Made by a program: the position numbers and the translations under genes. 61,670 nucleotides of DNA, from positions 1 to 61,670 of the forward strand of contig JAEUQE010000017.1 of the NCBI GenBank assembly GCA_016789785.1. The letters are read 5' to 3'. This document shows positions 29,023-36,061 of the stretch, piece by piece; position 1 is the first letter of the stretch; the number at the start of each line of letters is the position of its first letter. Source of the stretch: Bryobacterales bacterium (GTDB taxonomy: Bacteria; Acidobacteriota; Terriglobia; Bryobacterales; Bryobacteraceae). The notes under the pieces are model-generated. The model searched no databases, was not told the DNA's origin, and saw only the letters and a list, made by a program, of their open reading frames with translations.

Positions 29023-29430
29023 ATGCCCACCACTTCCGGCGTCTGGAGACGTGCCCTGGCTGTCTGGCTGCTGATCATACTCGCCGAGACCGTCCATGGG
29101 ATCCTCCGCGGGCTGTTCCTCGTCCCCGTCCTCGGCGACTTCCGCTCGCGTCAGGTCAGCGTTGGTTCGGGTATCCTCATCATCTTCGCCATCACGTACC
29201 TTTGCATCCGATGGATCGGCGCCTCCACTCGCTCCACCCTTCTGCGGATCGGGGCCGTGTGGGGCGTGCTCACCCTCTGCTTCGAGGGTCTGATTGGGTG
29301 GGCAACGGGCGCCTCCTGGGAGCGCATGCTTTCGGACTATCGAATCGATCAAGGCGGCTTGCTGGGTTTCGGAATGTGCCTCTTGGTCCTGTCACCGTGG
29401 CTCGCATACCGGCTGCGATCACGCCCCTAG
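29023..29430 (+). CDS. Small four-helix membrane protein of unknown function
   Basis: 135 residues from ATG 29023 (GTG 29014 is possible). Four hydrophobic helices are evident: ALAVWLLIILAETVHGIL, GILIIFAITYLCIRWIG, IGAVWGVLTLCFEGLIGW and GFGMCLLVLSPWLAYRL. A conserved-looking loop SWERMLSDYRIDQGG lies before the last helix. Similar small inner-membrane proteins of unknown role are common in bacteria. It starts 15 bases after the receptor stop and ends 41 bases before RNase J. Confidence 0.7.
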   Translation: MPTTSGVWRRALAVWLLIILAETVHGILRGLFLVPVLGDFRSRQVSVGSGILIIFAITYLCIRWIGASTRSTLLRIGAVWGVLTLCFEGLIGWATGASWERMLSDYRIDQGGLLGFGMCLLVLSPWLAYRLRSRP

Positions 29431-29471
29431 CCTGCCTAGCACCGTACGCTGCGGTGTTACGCTAGGATTTC

Positions 29472-31142
29472 ATGTCCGATTCGAAATTGCAGGCCATTCC
29501 CCTTGGCGGGCTTGGGGAATTTGGAATGAACTGCCTGGCCCTCCGCTACGGTGATGACATCATCGTGATTGACGCGGGAATGATGTTTCCCGATGCGGAA
29601 CTGCTGGGCGTCGATATCGTCGTCCCCGACTTCTCCTACCTTGAAGAGAACAAGGAGCACGTTCGCGCCTTGATCCTCACCCACGGCCACGAGGATCACA
29701 TCGGCGGCGTCCCCTTCCTGTTGAGTCTCGTCAACGTGCCCGTCTACGCCACCGCGCTCACGCTCTCTCTCGTGGAGCGCCGGTTGGAAGAGCACGAGCT
29801 CGACGAGGATCCGGAGCTTCACGAAGTGAAACCGGGCCAGCGCATTCAAACCGGCCCCTTCTCCGTCGAGTTCATTCACGTCACGCACTCGATTGTGAGT
29901 TGCGTCGCCCTCGCCATCACCACTCCAATCGGCGTCGTGATCCACACCGGCGACTTCAAGGTCGACCCCTCGCCTCTCGACAACGAGCCCTTCGACCTGC
30001 ACAAGTTCGCGGAGTATGGCAAACAGGGCGTGCTGCTCCTGCTCTCGGACTCAACCAACGTCGACCGCCCCGGCTACACCGACAGCGAACGCGCCGTCCG
30101 CCCGCGCCTGGAAGATTGCTTCCATCGCGCCGACGGCCGCCTTGTCATCTCCTGCTTCAGCAGTTCCATTCCGCGCCTGCAGCAGATTCTCGATCTCGCC
30201 GGCGAGCATGGCCGCAAAGTCGCATTCCTCGGACGCAGCATGCTCAGTGTCACCGAGATCGCGCATGGCTTGAATCTGCTCGACATTCCCGATTCGATTC
30301 TGCTCCGTCCTCAGGACATCATGCAGACCGTCGCCAGCAAAGTCTGCGTCGTCGTCTCCGGCACCCAGGGCGAGCCGATGTCCGCGCTTTCCCGCGTCGC
30401 CGTCGACAATCACAAGCATCTCTCCATCCGTCCGAGTGACATGGTGGTGTTGAGCGCGCGCATGATCCCTGGCAACGAAAAGGGCATCTATCGTTTGATC
30501 AACCATCTGGCGCGGCGTGGCGCCGATCTCGTCTATGGCAGCATGAACCCTCCCGTTCACGTGTCCGGCCATGGCAGTGTGGAAGAGCTGAAGCTCATCC
30601 TCAACCTCGTGCGGCCGAAGTATTTCATGCCGGTCCATGGCGAGTACCGCCAGCTTTCGCGCCATGCGGCCCTCGCGCAGGGACTCGGCTATGCCGGCAT
30701 CAAGGAGAGCTTCGTCATCGAGTCCGGCGAGACTCTCGAGATCGACCGGTTCGGCGCGCGCAAGGGTGAGAAGGTCAATGTCGGCCGCGTGTGTATTGAC
30801 TCCGGATCCGTCGATGAAGTCGTCGAGGATCTTGTGATTCGTGACCGCCGTCACCTCTCCGAAGATGGATTCGTGCTCCCCATCATTGCCATCAACCGGC
30901 ACACCGGCAAGAACGAAACGTTGCCCGAAATCGTGAGCCGCGGTTTCGTTTCCCTGGAGGATTCTTCGGAATTGATGCACGAAGCGCGTCAGGTGGTGGC
31001 TCGCACGCTGGAGAATTCGACTCCTGAAGAAAAGACCGATTGGGGCGTGATGCAGGAGAAGATTCGCGCGGACCTGAAACGCTTCCTCTCCAAGCAGACT
31101 TCACGGCGTCCGCTGATCATGCCGGTGATTCTCGAAGTCTGA
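29472..31142 (+). CDS. rnj: Ribonuclease J
   Basis: 556 residues, the normal length. RNase J degrades and matures RNA as an endonuclease and 5'-3' exonuclease. The metallo-beta-lactamase zinc motif is ILTHGHEDHIGG (His71, His73, Asp75, His76). The beta-CASP domain follows with SDSTNVDRPGYT, SCFSSSIPRLQQI and VVSGTQGEPMSAL, and the 'PVHVSGHGSVEELKLILNLVRPKYFMPVHGEYR' block is characteristic. A C-terminal domain ends the protein. ATG 29472 fits the family start. Confidence 0.95.
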   Translation: MSDSKLQAIPLGGLGEFGMNCLALRYGDDIIVIDAGMMFPDAELLGVDIVVPDFSYLEENKEHVRALILTHGHEDHIGGVPFLLSLVNVPVYATALTLSLVERRLEEHELDEDPELHEVKPGQRIQTGPFSVEFIHVTHSIVSCVALAITTPIGVVIHTGDFKVDPSPLDNEPFDLHKFAEYGKQGVLLLLSDSTNVDRPGYTDSERAVRPRLEDCFHRADGRLVISCFSSSIPRLQQILDLAGEHGRKVAFLGRSMLSVTEIAHGLNLLDIPDSILLRPQDIMQTVASKVCVVVSGTQGEPMSALSRVAVDNHKHLSIRPSDMVVLSARMIPGNEKGIYRLINHLARRGADLVYGSMNPPVHVSGHGSVEELKLILNLVRPKYFMPVHGEYRQLSRHAALAQGLGYAGIKESFVIESGETLEIDRFGARKGEKVNVGRVCIDSGSVDEVVEDLVIRDRRHLSEDGFVLPIIAINRHTGKNETLPEIVSRGFVSLEDSSELMHEARQVVARTLENSTPEEKTDWGVMQEKIRADLKRFLSKQTSRRPLIMPVILEV

Positions 31143-31144
31143 GC

Positions 31145-31356
31145 CCAACCCTTTTCACTGTTGCACTTTGCCCCGTGACAGGCTCGTCTCGGTGCAGGGC
31201 GACGTGAACGAAAATGCGCGGTGAAGGCGGGTTCGAGATCCACCAGGGTCGATTCGCAGGCCCCGAGCATGGGCCTCGGTAGCGTCGATGCGGCAGACTG
31301 AAGTCTGCGTCACCGTAGCTTCGTACGCCAAGCTATGCCCTAAATGAAGGTGTTGG
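31145..31356. mobile_element. Inverted-repeat element, family 1, copy A
   Basis: It fills the gap between RNase J and the PEP-CTERM gene, whose 3' ends face each other. The left end begins CCAA(CC)CTTTTCACTGTTGCAC and the right end finishes ATGAAGGTGTTGG, imperfect inverted repeats of one another. The right arm contains the dyad GCAGACTGAAGTCTGC. Shared blocks with the other copies include CTCGGTGCAGGGCG, GTGAACGA-AATGCGCG, CGATTCG and GGGCCTCGGTAG. The left arm here has lost its copy of the dyad. It has no coding capacity; a MITE-like origin is inferred. Confidence 0.65.
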
Positions 31357-31365
31357 AGCCGGCGG

Positions 31366-31965
31366 TCAGTTGCGCCGTTGAGTGCGCCGCATGAACAACA
31401 GCAAGCAGCCAAGTGCGACGCCAGTCCATGTACCGGGCTCCGGCACATCGCTCGCTGCTGTCACCGCAGTGAATGTGACAGACGAGATGGAGCCAAACGT
31501 CAGCACGCCTCCCGACGTCTGGACGCCGTTGAACTGGTGCACTGCGCCCGGGCTGTTGTCGACAATCGGACCGAGGTTCGTAGCGAGGCCATAGCCGATC
31601 GAATGTAAAGAAGGCGTGTCGAGGTCCACCCAGTTAATGCCGAGGTCTTGGCCGAGCCCGCCACAACACCCTTCCGCAACCCAGGTATGCGACGGTGTCG
31701 TCACTGCGAACGTCCCCAGACCCGCAATGGTGATGGTCGCACTCAAGTGAGGATTGCGCGGGCCTCCGCCTGCGTTTACCCACGGCACGATGTTCGCTGT
31801 GTCCGCAATACCCGTGAATGTGAACGGCACGTCCACGAACGACTGGGTGCCCAGAGTCCCGGAGCCTGTGCCCGCGTAGGTATATGTGATCGGCACAGCG
31901 GCGAGCGGAAGTGCGGTGGCCGCAGCCAGAAGGACACTTGCCTGCACAAACTGGAAGAATCTCAA
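31366..31965 (-). CDS. PEP-CTERM-sorted secreted protein
   Basis: 199 residues. It has a signal peptide (FVQASVLLAAATALPLAAVP), a beta-rich body (YTYAGTGSGTLGTQSF ... VDVPFTFTGIA) and a C-terminal sorting tail: VPEPGTWTGVALGCLLLFMRR followed by basic residues. In this system exosortase recognises PEP and cleaves or transfers the protein, usually linked with exopolysaccharide. No exosortase gene is in the window. GGAG lies upstream of the start. Role of the body is unknown. Confidence 0.88.
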   Translation of the reverse strand: MRFFQFVQASVLLAAATALPLAAVPITYTYAGTGSGTLGTQSFVDVPFTFTGIADTANIVPWVNAGGGPRNPHLSATITIAGLGTFAVTTPSHTWVAEGCCGGLGQDLGINWVDLDTPSLHSIGYGLATNLGPIVDNSPGAVHQFNGVQTSGGVLTFGSISSVTFTAVTAASDVPEPGTWTGVALGCLLLFMRRTQRRN

Positions 31966-32081
31966 GATCTTAATCTCCTAATCACGTTCGATCTCCCGGT
32001 AGCCGCGGGTCACACCGAGGCCGGGAGTGAATCAGCTTTCAAGGAGTCTACCACGTGTTGAGAGCTTCGGAACATAGTGCC

Positions 32082-33446
32082 TCAGCCCGCGCCTTCCATC
32101 GTCGCGCCAACTTCCTTCGCATACGCCACCGCCTTCGCGGCGAGCCGTCTGCCGATATCCGTGCGGCGCGCATACATGTTGTATTGCTCCGCCGGATCCC
32201 AATCCAACTGGAACAGCTCCGGTGCCGCCGGGTCGCCAGCGCTTCCCTCTGTAACGTTCCTTCGCGCGAACCGGTACTTCCAGCTTCCTTCCCGCACCCC
32301 TTCCAACATTCGCCCGCGCACATAATAGAACTCATTGCGTGGCGACTTCCCGCCGTTGCGCAGCAGCCCCATCAAGTCGAACCCATCGTAGACGCGATCC
32401 TTCGGCATCTCGCCCCCGGCAGCTTTCACGACGGTCGGAAACAGATCAAGCGTCGACGCCATCTCCATCGACACTTCGCGCGATCGAATCATGCCCGGCC
32501 AGCGCATGATCCCAGGCACGCGAATCCCGCCTTCATACGTTGTCCCCTTGGCGCCGCGCAACAGACCCTTGGTGCCCGTATGCCATGGCTCCACACCTTC
32601 GGCCAGCATGCGCTTTGGAAGGTTGTGCCACGGCCCGTTGTCGCTCGTGAACACCACCATCGTATTGCTGTCGAGATTGCGCTCCTTCAACGTGCGTAGA
32701 ATCTCTCCGGCCGACCAATCGAGCGTTTCAATCACATCGCCATAAAGACCCGCGCGCGACCTGCCCCGCCGCTGTTCCGGCGCACTGACGGGCAGATGCG
32801 GCATCGCATACGGAATGTAGAGAAAGAACGGAGAGTCGCCGGACTCGCGGATGAACTTCACGGCTTCGTCCGTGTACATCTCGGTGAGACGCGATTGCTC
32901 CTTCATCTCACGCAGCGGCTCTTCGTTGCGATACAGATGCAGAGGCGTCTGCGTCTTCACCCACGGAGGAATCATGTCGTTGCTGTAGGGCAGACCGAAA
33001 TACGAATCAAAGCCCCGGCTTGTCGGAAGGTGTTGTGCCGGTTTGTAGCCGAGATGCCACTTGCCGATCGCCATCGTGCGGTAGCCGAGCGGCTTCAGCA
33101 CTTGCGGCAGAAGAATCTCCGAAAGCGGCAGGCCGCCATTGGTATCAGGCCCCGTATTGTTCGGTTGACCCGCACGCACCGGGTTGCGCCCCGTCAACAG
33201 ACCCACTCGCGACGGCGTACACACCGAGGCCGCCGCATAGAACTGGGTAAAGCGTGTGCCTTCGTCGGCCATGCGGTCGAGGTTGGGCGTGCGCAGCGTC
33301 GGATGCCCATAACAGGCCAGATCGCTCCAGCCCATGTCATCGGCGAACAGGATGATGAAGTTCGGGCGGCGCTGCTGAGCGGGCGCCGCGATCGTGGATA
33401 GACCCGCAAGGGCAGAGTTCAGAAAATGACGTCGCGAAGGCAGCAT
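32082..33446 (-). CDS. Tat-exported sulfatase (arylsulfatase A family)
   Basis: 454 residues. The N-terminus SRRHFLNSALAGLSTIAAPA is a twin-arginine signal. Sulfatase motifs follow: PNFIILFADDMGWSDLACYG with metal-binding Asp residues, and VCTPSRVGLLTGR, where Cys76 of C-x-P-S-R is the residue oxidised to formylglycine. A second metal site is in VVFTSDNGPW. It would release sulfate from sulfated sugars or other organic sulfates in the periplasm; the formylglycine-generating enzyme is not in the window. It is a single gene on the minus strand between two unrelated secreted proteins. Confidence 0.92.
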   Translation of the reverse strand: MLPSRRHFLNSALAGLSTIAAPAQQRRPNFIILFADDMGWSDLACYGHPTLRTPNLDRMADEGTRFTQFYAAASVCTPSRVGLLTGRNPVRAGQPNNTGPDTNGGLPLSEILLPQVLKPLGYRTMAIGKWHLGYKPAQHLPTSRGFDSYFGLPYSNDMIPPWVKTQTPLHLYRNEEPLREMKEQSRLTEMYTDEAVKFIRESGDSPFFLYIPYAMPHLPVSAPEQRRGRSRAGLYGDVIETLDWSAGEILRTLKERNLDSNTMVVFTSDNGPWHNLPKRMLAEGVEPWHTGTKGLLRGAKGTTYEGGIRVPGIMRWPGMIRSREVSMEMASTLDLFPTVVKAAGGEMPKDRVYDGFDLMGLLRNGGKSPRNEFYYVRGRMLEGVREGSWKYRFARRNVTEGSAGDPAAPELFQLDWDPAEQYNMYARRTDIGRRLAAKAVAYAKEVGATMEGAG

Positions 33447-33512
33447 GATGAAGCCCCATCATACTGCGAATCCGAAGCCGGATCGCATGCAGCGATAACC
33501 GCCGTTTCGCGG

Positions 33513-33899
33513 CTACTTGCGGCTGGCGGTCCAGTCCGACTTCGCAGTTTGCCCAAACATATCGGTCTCCGCGGTGCCCTTCATCTCGGAGCCTTCCCAC
33601 GAGCCTTGCATCTTGTAAGTCACGGCCCCGCCCTGCGAGCGTTCGCGCTTCACGTTGAACTTGAACTTGTTTCCGTCCACCGTTCCGTCCATCACTTCGA
33701 GCTTGCGGCCCTGAGGGAACAGAAACGACCCGGTCACCTTGCCGTCCTCCGCTTTGAGAGTCAACTGGGCCTCCACGGTTTCACCGTTTGGACCACCCAT
33801 CTTGAACGCCCATTCCCCCGAGAGATCCGCGGCCTGAGCAATCACGGCACAGGCCAAAAGCATGAGAGTGCGCACCATTCGCATGGCCATGTGATGCAC
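33513..33899 (-). CDS. Small secreted beta-barrel-like protein of unknown function
   Basis: 128 residues with a signal peptide (MRMVRTLMLLACAVIAQA); internal ATGs near the start leave the exact start open. The mature part DLSGEWAFKMGGPNGETVEAQ ... GKVTGSFLFPQGRKLEVMDG ... KMQGSWEGSEMKGTAETDMFG has the alternating strand pattern of small lipocalin-like proteins that occur widely in Acidobacteriota and related phyla. No ligand or function is known. It lies between the sulfatase and the divergent pduS-like gene. Confidence 0.65.
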   Translation of the reverse strand: MHHMAMRMVRTLMLLACAVIAQAADLSGEWAFKMGGPNGETVEAQLTLKAEDGKVTGSFLFPQGRKLEVMDGTVDGNKFKFNVKRERSQGGAVTYKMQGSWEGSEMKGTAETDMFGQTAKSDWTASRK

Positions 33900-33919
33900 G
33901 CCGCGCGGGATCGATGCAC

Positions 33920-33944
33920 GAATTCTGGGGTAACCTGAGAATTC
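33920..33944. promoter_or_regulatory. Inverted repeat upstream of the pduS-like gene
   Basis: GAATTCT (33920-33926) and AGAATTC (33938-33944) are exact arms separated by 11 bases, 40 bases before the pduS-like start and in the shared upstream region with the divergent secreted protein. A repressor site is plausible but unproven. Confidence 0.4.
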
Positions 33945-33983
33945 AAGTTCGTCACATTCTGATCTTCAGAACTGGAGTACGTT

Positions 33984-35294
33984 TTGCTCGCAGAGAAACT
34001 CAGAAGCATGGGCGTGGTCGGCGCCGGCGGAGCCGGGTTTCCCACTTACGTCAAGGCACAATCCACGGTGGAGTACGTATTGGCCAATGGAGCCGAGTGC
34101 GAACCGCTTCTCCACAAAGACTTCGAGATCATGCGCCACTATCCCGAAGAGATCGTCGAAGGCCACAGGCGGATGGTGGAGGTGACGCACGCCCGCGAAG
34201 GTGCGTTCGGCATCAAGGAAAAAAACAAGGAAGCCGTTGCCGCCATCAAGCCGCATGCCGATCGCGCCGGCATCCGCATGGTCTACCTCGGCGACTTCTA
34301 CCCCTCGGGCGATGAGTACGAACTCGTCTACACCGCCACAGGCCGCCTGATCCCAGCCGGCGGAATCCCGCTCAATGTCAGTTGTGTGGTGAACAACGTG
34401 GAGACGCTCTACAACGTCCATCTCGCAACGCAGGATCAGCCCGTCACTCGCAAGTTCGTCTCCATCGCTGGCGCGGTGAAGAAGCCGTGTTCCTTCTGGG
34501 TTCCCATCGGTGCCAGCTTTCGCGACCTCATCGCAATGGCGGGCGGCTCCACGGTCGACGATCCTGCGGTGTTCGTCAGCGGACTCATGATGGGCACACT
34601 CGCCGAAAGTGTGGATGAGCCCGTGACCAAAACAACCTGTGGCCTCATCCTGCTGCCTCGTGACCATCAACTGGTCCAACGCCGCATCCAGCCGCAGGAA
34701 TCCATGAATCGCATTGGCAAGTCCGCATGCGATCAATGCAGCTACTGCACGGAGTTCTGCCCTCGCTATCTGCTCGGCTATGACGTGCAGCCGCACAAGG
34801 TGATGCGCAGCCTCGGCTTCACACTCACGGGCTCCGACAATTGGAATCAGTGGGGTCAACTGTGCTGCGCCTGCGGCCTGTGCACGCTTTACGCATGCCC
34901 CGAGGATCTGTTTCCCAAGGAAGCCTGCGATCAGGCCAAGGTGGACCTGCGCGCCATCGGCGTGAAGTATGAACAGCCACATCCGGTACGCGTGCACCCG
35001 ATGAAAGAGTATCGCCGCGTGCCGCTGAAGATGTTGCGCCAACGCATGAAGGTCGATCATTACGAGTGCGAAACGCCTTTCCTTGGCAAGGAGCCGGCCC
35101 CTGCATCGGTGCGCCTCCTCACGAAGCAGCATGCGGGCAAGGCTGCCGTACCGGCCGTGAAGGCAGGCGACAAAGTGAAGCGCGGGCAGACCGTCGCGCG
35201 CATGGAAGAGAAAGCTCTGGGCGCGGACGTGCATGCCAGCATCAGCGGCAAAGTGAAGGCCGTCAGCGAATCGTGGATCGAGATCGAAGCGTGA
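33984..35294 (+). CDS. pduS: PduS-like flavo/iron-sulfur electron-transfer protein of microcompartment type
   Basis: 436 residues from TTG 33984, with GGAG seven bases upstream; the start LLAEKLRSMGVVGAGGAGFPTYVKAQ matches PduS/RnfC-like proteins. A Rossmann/SLBB region binds FMN and nucleotide (GGAGFPT, AECEPLLHKD), then two [4Fe-4S] motifs: Cys249, 252, 255, 259 (CDQCSYCTEFCP) and Cys294-305 (CCACGLCTLYACP). A C-terminal hammerhead region follows. In Salmonella PduS is a cobalamin reductase inside the propanediol microcompartment. Here it sits 17 bases before a PduT-like shell gene with no other microcompartment genes around. Confidence 0.85.
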   Translation: MLAEKLRSMGVVGAGGAGFPTYVKAQSTVEYVLANGAECEPLLHKDFEIMRHYPEEIVEGHRRMVEVTHAREGAFGIKEKNKEAVAAIKPHADRAGIRMVYLGDFYPSGDEYELVYTATGRLIPAGGIPLNVSCVVNNVETLYNVHLATQDQPVTRKFVSIAGAVKKPCSFWVPIGASFRDLIAMAGGSTVDDPAVFVSGLMMGTLAESVDEPVTKTTCGLILLPRDHQLVQRRIQPQESMNRIGKSACDQCSYCTEFCPRYLLGYDVQPHKVMRSLGFTLTGSDNWNQWGQLCCACGLCTLYACPEDLFPKEACDQAKVDLRAIGVKYEQPHPVRVHPMKEYRRVPLKMLRQRMKVDHYECETPFLGKEPAPASVRLLTKQHAGKAAVPAVKAGDKVKRGQTVARMEEKALGADVHASISGKVKAVSESWIEIEA

Positions 35295-35311
35295 AAGAAT
35301 CGTGACAGGAC

Positions 35312-35863
35312 ATGGCAAAGAACTCCATCGGATTGATTGAACTCTCAAGCATCGCCGCAGGCTTCGCGGTTTGTGATGCGATGCTGAAGGCCGCGGACGT
35401 GGAACTCGTGCTCTCGCGCACGATTTGCAGCGGCAAATACATGGTCTTGATCCGCGGCGATGTCGGCGCCGTTCAGAGCGCGGTGGATGCGGGCTGCCGT
35501 GAAGGCGACTTCTCCATCATCGACAAGTTCGTGATCCCCAACGTGCACGAGTCCATCTTCCCCGCCATCAGCGGCTTCACCAAGGCTGGCGAAATGGAGT
35601 CCCTCGGCATCATCGAATCCTTCTCCGTGGCCAGCCTTATCGAAGGCGCCGACGCGATGGCGAAGTCCGCGAATGTCCGGCTTGTGGAATTGCGGCTCGC
35701 CATGGCTTTGGGCGGCAAGGCGTTCGCATCCTGCACTGGCACAGTGGCCGCCGTCAAAGCGGCTGTGGAAGCCGGCGCGCAATCCATCGCCCGCAAGGGC
35801 CTGCTGGTCAACAAAGTGGTCATCCCGCAGCCCCGCCCCGAACTGCTCCAGGAAATGATTTAA
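35312..35863 (+). CDS. pduT: PduT-like tandem-BMC shell protein with Fe-S-binding cysteine
   Basis: 183 residues, two fused BMC domains (about 4-88 and 96-180), forming a trimeric shell tile. Cys39 in TICSGKYM aligns with the PduT pore cysteine (KTICPGKF) that holds a [4Fe-4S] cluster at the three-fold axis, so it likely passes electrons through a shell. Domain two begins SLGIIESFSVASLIEGADAM. It follows pduS closely, the same pair that interacts in the Pdu compartment. No BMC-H, BMC-P or enzyme genes are here, so it may serve a compartment encoded elsewhere. The gene ends inside an AT-rich palindrome. Confidence 0.88.
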   Translation: MAKNSIGLIELSSIAAGFAVCDAMLKAADVELVLSRTICSGKYMVLIRGDVGAVQSAVDAGCREGDFSIIDKFVIPNVHESIFPAISGFTKAGEMESLGIIESFSVASLIEGADAMAKSANVRLVELRLAMALGGKAFASCTGTVAAVKAAVEAGAQSIARKGLLVNKVVIPQPRPELLQEMI

Positions 35864-35868
35864 TCATT
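35854..35868. promoter_or_regulatory. 15-bp palindrome, copy 1
   Basis: AATGATT-T-AATCATT, spanning the pduT stop codon. A second copy with one more matching base on each side lies at 36010-36026. Two AT-rich palindromes of this size 157 bp apart in GC-rich DNA suggest paired binding sites. The core resembles but does not equal the Fur-box core AATGATAATCATT. Confidence 0.5.
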
Positions 35869-36009
35869 CCGCTGGAGTTTCTACATTGCTGGATCCAACG
35901 GTTCAAGCACGGTGGCGCAGGCCTCCAGGCCGGCAGCGCCCCCTGTCGGCGGCACGCTTCTGCGCGGGCCCAAATCCACGTACGCAGCCTCCCGGCTTTG
36001 CCGAGGCGA

Positions 36010-36026
36010 AAATGATTCAATCATTT
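36010..36026. promoter_or_regulatory. 17-bp palindrome, copy 2
   Basis: AAATGATT-C-AATCATTT, 35 bases upstream of the double-hydrolase start. Same core as 35854-35868 and also followed by CCG within three bases. Probably in the leader or promoter of the hydrolase gene. Confidence 0.5.
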
Positions 36027-36061
36027 CCGATCGAAATTGTTTCGGCGCAAGGAAGGGTTCC

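Noticed and set aside
31225..31250. GGGTTCGAGATCCACC resembling a tRNA T-arm
   Set aside because: No acceptor stem, D-arm or anticodon arm can be drawn around it and it is part of the family 1 repeat.
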